64,000 nucleotides of DNA from CBDCGJ01 sp965238305 (lineage in GTDB: Bacteria > Pseudomonadota > Alphaproteobacteria > GCA-2731375): positions 3,224,001 through 3,288,000 of the forward strand of contig CBDEHK010000001.1 of NCBI GenBank assembly GCA_965238305.1, given 5' to 3'. The notes below the pieces were generated by a model that was given only the letters and a program-made list of their open reading frames with translations, was not told the origin of the DNA and searched no databases. This document shows, piece by piece, positions 1-8,140 of the stretch (position 1 is its first letter; every line of letters begins with the position of its first letter). The position numbers were made by a program, and so were the translations under genes.

Positions 1-290
1 AACCAAGCAAACAGCAGCGAAAAAACACCGTATTTACTGAACCAGCCGGTCGCAATCGATAAATTTTCGGTCGAGATCGGGAACCACCTTCGATCCTGAA
101 AACGCAGCAGGAACGCCCCCAAGAACCAATTCACGACGGCACCTAGGGTATTGCCCAAGGTGGCCCAGAACCAAGCCGGCACCGGCTCCCCTTCCCCCGA
201 CAAAATCATTGCGGCTAGACCGAGTTCAGAAAACGCCGGCAGCAATGTCGCGGCCACAAACCCGGAGAGGAATAGTGCCAGGTAACCCAT
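1..290 (-). CDS. YqaA/DedA-like inner membrane protein, 3' part cut by window edge
   Basis: The reverse strand is open from an ATG at 290 to the window edge, giving about 96 residues that begin MGYLALFLSGFVAATLLPAF. Two hydrophobic segments flank a short loop, and the stretch WATLGNTLGAVVNWFLG resembles the YqaA family of small SNARE-associated/DedA-like membrane proteins, whose function is not established. It starts 5 bases after the stop of the DUF1489 gene, so it is probably the last visible cistron of the mccB operon. The C-terminal part lies outside the window. Confidence 0.72.
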   Translation of the reverse strand, partial: MGYLALFLSGFVAATLLPAFSELGLAAMILSGEGEPVPAWFWATLGNTLGAVVNWFLGAFLLRFQDRRWFPISTENLSIATGWFSKYGVFSLLFAW

Positions 291-295
291 ATGAA

Positions 296-739
296 TTACA
301 ACAAACCAAGCTTCTGCAGCTCTAAGCGCATTTCTGGCGGGATCCGGTTTAAATCTGTGGCTTTCTGACCGGCTGGCAAATTTTTCGGTGCGTCTTCCGG
401 CGGGAAATAGCGCCATCCCTGGAACGGCCGGCGGGCCTGCCATTCAGTGCGGTAGAGGCGCGGATTCATAACAATGGCGCAGCGGCGGATGCCGTCCCCA
501 TCATAAACTTCATCAAGTCGTTTAATTTTCTGCCGCACTTGTATGAAACCATTGATCACCCAATAAAGCGAACCACCATCAAGGATTTCATCCCGGCGGC
601 GCGGCGTCATCCGGGTGACATGCTTACTTTCCACCGGCTCCCCTGCCGCGATTTGTTCGGCCCGGCGCAGTTTGCGCCATGCCGCCAGATGTTCGACGCT
701 GTCGATCCCTACGCAGAGCTTGATCAGATGAACCGTCAC
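296..739 (-). CDS. DUF1489 family protein
   Basis: A 147-residue soluble protein starting MTVHLIKLCVGIDSVEHLA, the usual opening of the DUF1489 family, which is common in alphaproteobacteria and has no assigned function. The conserved parts are a central segment (GSLYWVINGFIQVRQKI, about residues 56-72) and a C-terminal Arg/Pro-rich part ending PPEMRLELQKLGLL. The start is a GTG at 739, 15 bases after the mccA stop, so it is probably co-transcribed with the methylcrotonyl-CoA carboxylase genes. Position alone suggests a link to that operon; nothing in the sequence shows an enzymatic activity. Confidence 0.85.
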   Translation of the reverse strand: MTVHLIKLCVGIDSVEHLAAWRKLRRAEQIAAGEPVESKHVTRMTPRRRDEILDGGSLYWVINGFIQVRQKIKRLDEVYDGDGIRRCAIVMNPRLYRTEWQARRPFQGWRYFPPEDAPKNLPAGQKATDLNRIPPEMRLELQKLGLL

Positions 740-754
740 GCCCGATCCACCAAC

Positions 755-2773
755 CTATTCCGCGTCGGCGAAGGAGACCAGTAAGGTACCTTCTTCAACC
801 TGATCGCCAGCGTTGAAAAACACCTCTTTGACAGTACCAGCGGCCGGCGCCACGATCGTGTGTTCCATTTTCATCGCTTCTAGAATGATCAATGGCGCGC
901 CCTTTTTGACCACTTGCCCGCCTTCAGCCATAACCTGCACGATTTTGCCTGGCAATGGTGCGGCGACGTCGCCCAAGACGTCCGTATCGATATCCGCAAG
1001 GTTCATTGGGTCAGAGCGGACCAACCGGCGGGAGCCACCATCGGCGAAAACGACGATCTTGTCGCCGTCGCTGACCACTGCCGCATTTATCCGCACACCC
1101 GCTAAGTTCGCCGACAAAGTACCGTCGCCGTCATGTTCTCCGCTGACGACCATCTCTCCACCCGGTAGGCCGAGGACATACCGATTATCACCGGCAAAAT
1201 GAACTGCGATTTCGATGATTTGTTCGCCGTCTTCAAAATGGATCAAGTCATACCCTTCGTCGTTCAGACGCCAACCATCTGTGGTGAACCATGGCGAATG
1301 CGGATCACCGCTTTGTTCTTGCTTCGCCCGAACGCTTTCTCGTCGGCGAACCAACACGTCCAAACATGCTAACGCCAGGGTCCTATCATCCAGTGCACCG
1401 GCGGCCGGCAACAGATCGTTGTTGTGTATTTCGATAAAACCGGTTTCCAAATCCGCCGCCGCAAAAGCCGGGTGAGCTGCAATTGCGCCCAGAAAGTCGA
1501 CATTATTCATTACCCCGGCAACCTGAAATGCGGCCAGACCGGTGTGCAAGCGGCGCAGTGCGGCATCCCGGTTGTGATCCCAGGCGACTAATTTCGAAAT
1601 CATCGGATCGTAATAGATCGAAACTTCGTCGCCCTCCCGGACGCCGCTATCGACCCGGATATGGGCATCCTCCACCGGCATCCGCAGGCGTTGTAACAAA
1701 CCTGATGAGGGGAAAAATTTCTTAGCCGGATTTTCGGCATATATACGCGCTTCAAAGGCGTGGCCGTTCAAACTCAATTCTTCCTGCTTCAAGGGTAAAG
1801 CTTCACCAATCGCCACCCGCAACTGCCATTCGACCAAATCCTGACCGGTAACCATCTCGGTAACCGGATGCTCTACTTGCAGGCGGGTGTTCATTTCCAT
1901 GAAATAGAAACGATGGTTCTGCAGCCCTTCACTGACATCGGCAATGAACTCGACGGTGCCGGCACCGACATAATTGATCGCTTTCGCTGCTGCAACCGCC
2001 GCATCGCCCATAATTCGACGCATATCCGGCGTCATACCCGGTGCCGGTGCCTCTTCAATCACTTTTTGATGGCGCCGCTGCACCGAACAATCGCGTTCAA
2101 ACAGATGCACGACATTGCCGTGGCGATCAGCAAATACTTGCATTTCGATATGTCGCGGTCGAACAAGATATTTTTCGATCAGAACTTTGTCGTCACCAAA
2201 CGCATTTTTGGCTTCGCGCCGGGCGCTTTTCAGTTCGCTTTCGAATTTGGCCGGACCGTCGACCCGGCGCATGCCTTTGCCACCACCGCCAGCGACTGCT
2301 TTGATCAAGACCGGATAGCCAATTTTATCTGCTTCCGCCGCCAGCAAACCATCATCTTGGTCGTCGCCGTGATAACCCGGCACGACCGGCACACCGGCGT
2401 CGACCATGCGCGCCTTAGCCGCCGCTTTTTCCCCCATCTCGCGAATTGCTTCAGCGGGCGGACCAATGAAGACGATGTCAGCTGCCGCACAGGCTTCGGC
2501 GAAAGCGGCATTTTCAGACAAAAAACCATAACCCGGATGGATCGCCTGCGCGCCAGTGGCGATCGCCGCGTCGATAACTTTGTCGATGACCAGATAACTT
2601 TCTGCCGCTGCTGCCGGTCCAATGGCGACCGCTTCGTCGGCCATTGCCACATGCATGGCGTCGGCATCTACTTCGGAATATACCGCGACCGTTGCGATCC
2701 CCAGACGCTTCGCGGTTTTGATGACACGGCAGGCGATTTCGCCTCGGTTAGCAATGAGAATTTTTTCGAACAT
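755..2773 (-). CDS. mccA: Methylcrotonyl-CoA carboxylase alpha subunit (biotin carboxylase + BCCP)
   Basis: This 672-residue biotin-dependent subunit carboxylates its own biotin with ATP and bicarbonate, for transfer to 3-methylcrotonyl-CoA in leucine catabolism. An N-terminal biotin carboxylase domain (MFEKILIANRGEIACRVIKT) carries the ATP-grasp glycine loop AVAGGGGKGMR and the motifs FMEMNTRLQVEHPVTE and ARIYAEN. The C-terminal biotinyl domain has AMKM with the biotin lysine near residue 635. It follows mccB by 12 bases, with a strong Shine-Dalgarno run (AAGGGGGGC). The methylcrotonyl rather than propionyl assignment rests on the adjacent MccB-type beta subunit and on the separate pccBA operon at 13.5-17 kb. 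Confidence 0.9.
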   Translation of the reverse strand: MFEKILIANRGEIACRVIKTAKRLGIATVAVYSEVDADAMHVAMADEAVAIGPAAAAESYLVIDKVIDAAIATGAQAIHPGYGFLSENAAFAEACAAADIVFIGPPAEAIREMGEKAAAKARMVDAGVPVVPGYHGDDQDDGLLAAEADKIGYPVLIKAVAGGGGKGMRRVDGPAKFESELKSARREAKNAFGDDKVLIEKYLVRPRHIEMQVFADRHGNVVHLFERDCSVQRRHQKVIEEAPAPGMTPDMRRIMGDAAVAAAKAINYVGAGTVEFIADVSEGLQNHRFYFMEMNTRLQVEHPVTEMVTGQDLVEWQLRVAIGEALPLKQEELSLNGHAFEARIYAENPAKKFFPSSGLLQRLRMPVEDAHIRVDSGVREGDEVSIYYDPMISKLVAWDHNRDAALRRLHTGLAAFQVAGVMNNVDFLGAIAAHPAFAAADLETGFIEIHNNDLLPAAGALDDRTLALACLDVLVRRRESVRAKQEQSGDPHSPWFTTDGWRLNDEGYDLIHFEDGEQIIEIAVHFAGDNRYVLGLPGGEMVVSGEHDGDGTLSANLAGVRINAAVVSDGDKIVVFADGGSRRLVRSDPMNLADIDTDVLGDVAAPLPGKIVQVMAEGGQVVKKGAPLIILEAMKMEHTIVAPAAGTVKEVFFNAGDQVEEGTLLVSFADAE

Positions 2774-2785
2774 CTATCGCCCCCC

Positions 2786-4393
2786 TTACATCCGAAAGAT
2801 GCCGAACTTGGTCTCTTCAATTGGCGCATTTAGCGTCGTTGAAATGCCAAGTCCCAGCACATTGCGAGTTTCTGCCGGATCGATGATGCCATCATCCCAA
2901 AGCCGCGCGGTAGCAAAGTAGGGTGAACTTTGCGCTTCGAACTGATCGATAATGGGTTGTTTGAAAGCTATCTCTTCGGCTTCGCTCCAGTCTTCACCGG
3001 CCCGTTCTTTATTTGTACGGGTGACCGTTGCCAACACGCCGGCTGCCTGTTCCGGTCCCATCAGGGCGAGAGATGCACTGGGCCACGACCACAGAAATCG
3101 GGGTCCGTAGGCACGACCGCACATACCATAGTTCCCGGCACCATAAGAACCACCAATGATTAGGGTAAACTTCGGGACTTTGGTAGTACTGACGGCGGTT
3201 ACCAGCTTCGCACCATCCTTGGCGATGCCACCAGATTCGTATTTACGCCCAACCATGAATCCGGAAATGTTCTGCAGGAATACCAGCGGAATATTGCGCT
3301 GGCTGCAGAGTTCGATGAAATGCGCGCCTTTCAGTGCGGATTCCGAAAATAATATTCCGTTGTTGGCGATTATTCCCACCGGATAACCCCAAATATGCGC
3401 AAAACCGCAGACCAGTGTATTGCCGTAGAGCTTTTTAAATTCATCGAATTCACTGCCGTCGGTGACGCGGGCAATTACTTCACGCACGTCATAGGGTTGG
3501 CGGACGTCTTCCGGCAGAATACCGTATAACTCGGTCGGATCATATATGGGCGCGGCCGGCTTCTTGGTTTCCAGCACGTGGCTTTTCTTGCGGTTCAAGT
3601 TGGAAACGATTTGCCGGGCGATCGCCAAGGCATGGTGATCGTTCTGGGCATAATGATCGGTGACGCCGGATATTTTGGAATGCACATCGGCACCGCCCAA
3701 ATCTTCGGCCGATACTTCTTCCCCCGTCGCCGCTTTTACAAGCGGCGGCCCGCCCAAGAATATCGTCCCTTGTCCACGCACGATGATACTTTCATCGGAC
3801 ATTGCCGGAACATAAGCGCCGCCGGCAGTACATGAGCCCATCACCACCGCGATTTGTGGGATACCCATGGCGGACATGTTCGACTGATTATAGAAAATCC
3901 GACCAAAGTGATCTCGGTCGGGAAAAACATCCGGCCATTCCGGCAGGTTGGCTCCACCACTGTCGACCAGATAGATGCAGGGCAGATTATTCTGCATCGC
4001 GATTTCCTGGGCCCGGATGTGTTTTTTCACCGTGATCGCATAATAGGTCCCGCCTTTAACGGTCGCATCGTTGGCAATGATCAGGCATTCGCGACCGGAC
4101 ACCCGGCCAATACCGGTGATCAGACCGCCGCTGGCAATGTTATCGTCATAAACTTCGAAGGCGGCCAATTGTGAGAGTTCCAAAAACGGGGCGCCGCGAT
4201 CCAACAAGGCGCGCACGCGATCCCGAGGTAACAACTTTCCACGTGACAAATGCCGGGCGCGGGAACGTTCGCCGCCTCCTTGCTTTACCGCCGCTACTCG
4301 CGCGCGCAACTGCGACAGTTTCGTATTCATGGAAGCAAAATTCGCCTTGTAGGCGTCGCTCCGCTGATTGACTTTACTTTCGAGTACCGCCAT
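2786..4393 (-). CDS. mccB: Methylcrotonyl-CoA carboxylase beta subunit (carboxyltransferase)
   Basis: A 535-residue carboxyltransferase that moves the carboxyl group from biotin to 3-methylcrotonyl-CoA, giving 3-methylglutaconyl-CoA. The crotonase-like fold is seen in YLVDSGGANLPEWPDVFPDR and the oxyanion-loop segments GSCTAGGAYVPAMSDE and GGSYGAGNYGMCGRAY, all typical of MccB rather than PccB. The N-terminus (SDAYKANFASMNTKLSQLRARVAAV) also matches this family. It is the first gene of the operon mccB-mccA-DUF1489-yqaA. No isovaleryl-CoA dehydrogenase or methylglutaconyl-CoA hydratase gene lies beside it, although these often accompany mccAB. Confidence 0.92.
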   Translation of the reverse strand: MAVLESKVNQRSDAYKANFASMNTKLSQLRARVAAVKQGGGERSRARHLSRGKLLPRDRVRALLDRGAPFLELSQLAAFEVYDDNIASGGLITGIGRVSGRECLIIANDATVKGGTYYAITVKKHIRAQEIAMQNNLPCIYLVDSGGANLPEWPDVFPDRDHFGRIFYNQSNMSAMGIPQIAVVMGSCTAGGAYVPAMSDESIIVRGQGTIFLGGPPLVKAATGEEVSAEDLGGADVHSKISGVTDHYAQNDHHALAIARQIVSNLNRKKSHVLETKKPAAPIYDPTELYGILPEDVRQPYDVREVIARVTDGSEFDEFKKLYGNTLVCGFAHIWGYPVGIIANNGILFSESALKGAHFIELCSQRNIPLVFLQNISGFMVGRKYESGGIAKDGAKLVTAVSTTKVPKFTLIIGGSYGAGNYGMCGRAYGPRFLWSWPSASLALMGPEQAAGVLATVTRTNKERAGEDWSEAEEIAFKQPIIDQFEAQSSPYFATARLWDDGIIDPAETRNVLGLGISTTLNAPIEETKFGIFRM

Positions 4394-4464
4394 TGGGCCT
4401 GAGATCCACTGTTATTGAATTTCCCACTCAACCGGTCGATTGGGTGATGATCAGTGGCAGGAAG

Positions 4465-4498
4465 TTAAAGCCTTCAACGACAGTTGGAAAGGCTTTAA
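4465..4498 (-). terminator. Stem-loop between response regulator and mccB
   Basis: A 10-base perfect inverted repeat (TTAAAGCCTT at 4465-4474, AAGGCTTTAA at 4489-4498) continues inward into a CAAC/GTTG stem with a small bulge. It lies 27 bases after the stop of the response regulator gene and 72 bases before mccB, where a terminator for the upstream unit is expected. There is no clean T-run after it on the reverse strand, so factor-independent termination is only possible. Confidence 0.45.
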
Positions 4499-4524
4499 AA
4501 CAGGAAAGGTGGGGGAATTCTGGC

Positions 4525-4950
4525 TTAGATCAGTTCCTGCAACCGCGGGCGAATTTGATAAGCTTCCAATTGACCGTCCCGCAGTTGGCGCCAGTATTTT
4601 ACTAACTCAATCAAAGCGTCGGGGGAGCCTTCCTTGACGAGATAATCATCAGCCCCGGCATCGGTACAGCGCCGCAAAGTGTCGGCGTCGTCAAGCGCGG
4701 TAAGAAAAACAATCGGAACATCGTCGCCTAATTGATCGCGCAAAAGGCGACACAAATCCAAGCCATCCATTTTTGGCATCATGACATCGATTATCATAAG
4801 GTCGAAGTGGTCTTTTTGAGCCAATGCCAACGCTTCAAAACCATCGGCGGCGCTCGCGACCTCGTAACCTTCCAATATTAGGACATGAGTGTAAAGCTTG
4901 CGGAGAACGGCATCATCCTCAGCTAATAAGATGGATTGCACTGACGGCAT
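4525..4950 (-). CDS. Single-domain response regulator (CheY-like receiver)
   Basis: A 141-residue protein made only of a receiver domain, with no output domain. The acidic pocket is E11/D12/D13 (ILLAEDDAVLRK), the phospho-acceptor is D55 (LMIIDVMMPKMDG), the switch threonine is T84 (VFLTALDD) and the conserved lysine is K106. All catalytic residues are present, so it should be phosphorylatable by a histidine kinase, which is not in this window. It lies 65 bases after an HExxH SprA-related gene on the same strand and may be co-transcribed with it. Its partner and output are unknown. Confidence 0.88.
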   Translation of the reverse strand: MPSVQSILLAEDDAVLRKLYTHVLILEGYEVASAADGFEALALAQKDHFDLMIIDVMMPKMDGLDLCRLLRDQLGDDVPIVFLTALDDADTLRRCTDAGADDYLVKEGSPDALIELVKYWRQLRDGQLEAYQIRPRLQELI

Positions 4951-5015
4951 ATGACTTTGACTTCCTATCAGTGGCCTTGTTTATTGAACTTAGAAATTTG
5001 TTATCGTGAAGCCTT

Positions 5016-5945
5016 CTAAGCAGTTCCGGCGCCAACAAAAGTATCTATTGGCTGGAATGCGTCGATTGGCCCTGTTGCTTGATTATTCCGCGGAGTTGTA
5101 AATGTTGATTCCGGTCGCCCTGCATAGTCAACGGTCTCGAAACTATTTTGTGGCTGCGTAAGTGGAGTAGAAGGATTGTCGTTGCTATTGCGGTTGTCGG
5201 GTTTTTCCCCGACTACGTAACCGGACGCGGCATTATCGGTATTCGCTTCTAAAGTTTCGGCTTCCGCCGTCGCGTCGCCATTTTCATCATTTGTCGGTTT
5301 TTCTGTCGCGTCACGCTGTTGTTCAACCCGTGCTTCACGAATATTCTGATCGGCTTGCGCTGCAACGGCATGATCTTGCGCCGATGGATTTCCTGGTGCC
5401 AATGCGGCGCGGCGGATTATCGCCATCTTATCGATCGTGGCTTGCGGGTCTGCCGCTGGCGAAACGTCTATTAGCACTTCACCGGATACAGCATATCTTT
5501 GACCATCGGGGCCGGGTTCGAATTCAAAACTGGCGGCCCCGGCATATTGTCCAGCAGCTGATTGATGCGCTCGTTCATGGGCCCGCACTTCACGGTCGCG
5601 CGCGCGTAAGTCATTCACTTCCTGGCGCTCTTCAGGTGACAATTCTGTGTATGTTTTTGCTATGCCGCTATCAAGCTCATTTTCTTCCGACCCATTTTGA
5701 TCGTCAGTATTCTGTGGCTCTTCCTGAAGGAATAACAAAGTGTCTCGACCAAGTAAATTTGATGGTGGTGAACCGGCCGCTGGCTTGCTTTCCCCAGCAT
5801 TCGTTTCCGGTTCGTCCGGGCTTGGAAAAATAGGGCGGTAAGGGAGTGGTGAATCAGAAGACGCGGTTTTACCTACCGCCTGGCTGGCGCTAGGTACAAT
5901 TCCCGCATTTGCAGGAAAATTTGGCAATGATACGCCGGCTATCAT
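5016..5945 (-). CDS. SprA-related putative metalloprotease-like protein (HExxH)
   Basis: A 309-residue protein with a low-complexity N-terminus (residues 1-100, rich in Pro, Ser, Asn, Glu) and no clear signal peptide. A conserved core starts near residue 100: ELSPEERQEVNDLRARDREV followed by RAHERAHQSAAGQYAG. The HERAH at 123-127 is a zinc-metalloprotease-type HExxH. This core is typical of the SprA-related / putative metalloprotease CJM1_0395 family; proteolysis has not been shown to my knowledge. The C-terminal 90 residues are disordered and polar (Asn, Asp, Thr, Pro). It lies directly upstream of the receiver-only response regulator. Confidence 0.75.
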   Translation of the reverse strand: MIAGVSLPNFPANAGIVPSASQAVGKTASSDSPLPYRPIFPSPDEPETNAGESKPAAGSPPSNLLGRDTLLFLQEEPQNTDDQNGSEENELDSGIAKTYTELSPEERQEVNDLRARDREVRAHERAHQSAAGQYAGAASFEFEPGPDGQRYAVSGEVLIDVSPAADPQATIDKMAIIRRAALAPGNPSAQDHAVAAQADQNIREARVEQQRDATEKPTNDENGDATAEAETLEANTDNAASGYVVGEKPDNRNSNDNPSTPLTQPQNSFETVDYAGRPESTFTTPRNNQATGPIDAFQPIDTFVGAGTA

Positions 5946-6145
5946 CTCACACCCGTCAACTCGTCTTCGAGAAATTCATAGTAAACAAAGCATTAACAGC
6001 TCAAGAAATTAGACTTCTACACACATAAGCTATCAGATATCATTCAATCGAGCATCGCTTTTTGTCTTCAATTTTATTGAATATTTATTCTCCTGATTGT
6101 GCCGGATCACTAGCCAAATTGGCAATTCTGCCTATCATGCAAAGC

Positions 6146-7147
6146 ATGTTAAAATTAAGCGTTCTAGATCAAAGCCCAGTTCGAAAAGGCGACACTGCCG
6201 CCCAGGCAGTGCGGGAAACAGTCGAGCTGGCGCAGCATTGCGACCGCTTGAGCTATCACCGATATTGGCTGGCCGAACATCACAATTCCGAAGCATTGGC
6301 GGGTACAACGCCGGAAATCCTAGTCGGACATGTCGCCGGCGCCACCAAATCTATGCGCGTGGGCTCGGGCGGGGTGATGCTTTCGCACTATTCACCGTTA
6401 AAAGTAGCAGAAAACTTCCGCATGTTGGAGACCTTGTATCCAGGTCGAATTGATATCGGGATCGGTCGGGCGCCGGGCAGCGATTACCTCACCGCACAAG
6501 CTTTAGCCGCCGGCCCGGGATCACTATCGGTTGAATATTTTCCTCATCAGGTCAATATGTTGAATGAATTTCTTCATGATAAAGTTTCGCCAGAACATGA
6601 TTTTTCGAAAATTCATGCCCAGCCAGTGGGAAAAACGACGCCTGAGCTTTGGATCTTAGGTTCTAGCGATCAAAGCGCCATGTTGGCGGCCTATTTTGGA
6701 CTGCCATTCTCTTTTGCACATTTCATTTCTGCGCATGGTGGCGTGGCGGCAATGGAATCATATCGGCAAAATTTCCGCCCTTCTGCCATACATCCAAAAC
6801 CCCAGGGTTCAATTGGTATATTCGTCATTTGCGCCGAAAGCAGGCAAGAAGCGGAGCGACTAGCCTTAAGTCGTAATATTTTCCTGATAAACTTGCGTCG
6901 TGGGCACCCGGCCCCAGTCGTCTCCCCAGAAGAAGCAGAAAATTACAAAATGGATGTCCATGACCGCGCCATCGTCGCCGATGCGGAAGGCCATACGATC
7001 ATCGGCGATCCTGACCAGGTTAAATCGCAAATTACCGATTTATTGGCGGTATACGGCGCGGAAGAAGCGGTAATTGTGACTATTACCTATGATTTTGAGG
7101 CGAGAAAACGATCTTACGCACTGATTTCGGAAGCTTTTGGGGTATAA
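6146..7147 (+). CDS. LLM-class flavin-dependent oxidoreductase (luciferase-like monooxygenase)
   Basis: The bacterial-luciferase-like TIM barrel is seen in MLKLSVLDQSPVRKGDTA, YWLAEHHNSEALAGTTPEIL, RVGSGGVMLSHYSPLKVAE and RIDIGIGRAPGSD, all hallmarks of the MsnO8-type LLM group that binds FMN or F420-like cofactors; the substrate is unknown. The frame is open from a TTG at 6062, but homologues start at the equivalent of MLKLSVLDQSP, so the ATG at 6146 (333 residues) is preferred; an ATG at 6137 is the alternative. No strong ribosome site precedes either. It is followed after 6 bases by a desaturase gene on the same strand. Confidence 0.88.
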   Translation: MLKLSVLDQSPVRKGDTAAQAVRETVELAQHCDRLSYHRYWLAEHHNSEALAGTTPEILVGHVAGATKSMRVGSGGVMLSHYSPLKVAENFRMLETLYPGRIDIGIGRAPGSDYLTAQALAAGPGSLSVEYFPHQVNMLNEFLHDKVSPEHDFSKIHAQPVGKTTPELWILGSSDQSAMLAAYFGLPFSFAHFISAHGGVAAMESYRQNFRPSAIHPKPQGSIGIFVICAESRQEAERLALSRNIFLINLRRGHPAPVVSPEEAENYKMDVHDRAIVADAEGHTIIGDPDQVKSQITDLLAVYGAEEAVIVTITYDFEARKRSYALISEAFGV

Positions 7148-7153
7148 TACCTG

Positions 7154-8140
7154 ATGACTGATATCACCTCAGGCGGCGCCGAATTTCGCAACGATTCCCG
7201 TAGTCGTCGCTTTTTACCGGCAAATATTTTGAAGAAACTATATGAAGTCAACGACTTGAAGGGGGCTTTGTCAGTTGCTGAGACACTTGGTATTTTAACT
7301 GTTTGCATAATCGTAGCAACTTTGTGGTGGTCGCCCTGGACCGTACTTCCAGCGATATTTATCATCGCGACGCGGCAACAGGCGTGCTTTGTGCTGGCCC
7401 ATGATGCCACCCATTACCGCCTTTTTCGCAGCCGCCTATTGAACGACATAATCGGTCGATTTGTCGGGATAATTGTGGGCATATCGATGTGCAGTTATCG
7501 TGTCGTACATCGTCTACACCATAATCATTTATACGAAGACCGGGATCCCGATATTCCTCTGCATGGCGGTTATCCACGCGGTAAGGGATATTTAATGAAA
7601 AAATTGGCGAAAGACCTAATGGGGCTAAACGCCCACAAAACCTTCGCTTATTTTTTTGGTAATCCAGCGATCAATGACGATGTGCAGGACCCCAATCGAC
7701 CTTTGAACGATACCTCGCCTGCCTTGCGACTGGCAGCGCGACGGGATCGCTGGTTTGTTGTCGGCTTTCATATCCTGGCACCCGTGGCAGCTTTTGCTTC
7801 CGGCTTTGGTGTCGAATATTTGGTATTGTGGGTATTACCGCTTGTCACTCTATTACAACCAATCCTGCGTTTGCGGGCGATCTGCGAACATGGCGCGGTC
7901 AGCGATTTGTCTTCACCGTTGTTAGCGGCGCGCACGAATATCGGACCGAAACTTTTGATCTGGTTATTGTTTCCCCATTCTGTGAACTATCATATCGAAC
8001 ATCACCTCTATCCGGCGATCCCGCACTATAATCTTGCAGCTTGTCATCATGCATTGCAGGAGTTGAATTTGTTGGATGATGCGGAAGTGATGCCGATCAA
8101 TCGGACATTTCGTAAAATATTTGCGTCGGCGCATTCATAA
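7154..8140 (+). CDS. Membrane fatty acid desaturase family protein
   Basis: A 328-residue integral membrane di-iron enzyme. The three histidine clusters are HDATH (83-87), HRLHH followed by NH (119-125) and HIEHH (280-284, in NYHIEHHLYPAIPHYNL). Hydrophobic spans near 45-75, 98-115 and 185-220 fit the usual topology with the boxes on the cytoplasmic side. The family introduces double bonds or hydroxyl groups into acyl chains or related lipids; the exact substrate cannot be read here. It is 6 bases behind the luciferase-like gene, so the pair is probably one transcript, and its last 6 bases overlap the convergent mgtE. Confidence 0.87.
   Translation: MTDITSGGAEFRNDSRSRRFLPANILKKLYEVNDLKGALSVAETLGILTVCIIVATLWWSPWTVLPAIFIIATRQQACFVLAHDATHYRLFRSRLLNDIIGRFVGIIVGISMCSYRVVHRLHHNHLYEDRDPDIPLHGGYPRGKGYLMKKLAKDLMGLNAHKTFAYFFGNPAINDDVQDPNRPLNDTSPALRLAARRDRWFVVGFHILAPVAAFASGFGVEYLVLWVLPLVTLLQPILRLRAICEHGAVSDLSSPLLAARTNIGPKLLIWLLFPHSVNYHIEHHLYPAIPHYNLAACHHALQELNLLDDAEVMPINRTFRKIFASAHS

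Noticed and set aside
1868..2833. A 321-codon forward ORF opposite mccA
   Set aside because: It is the shadow of a strongly conserved carboxylase, with no ribosome site and no domain.
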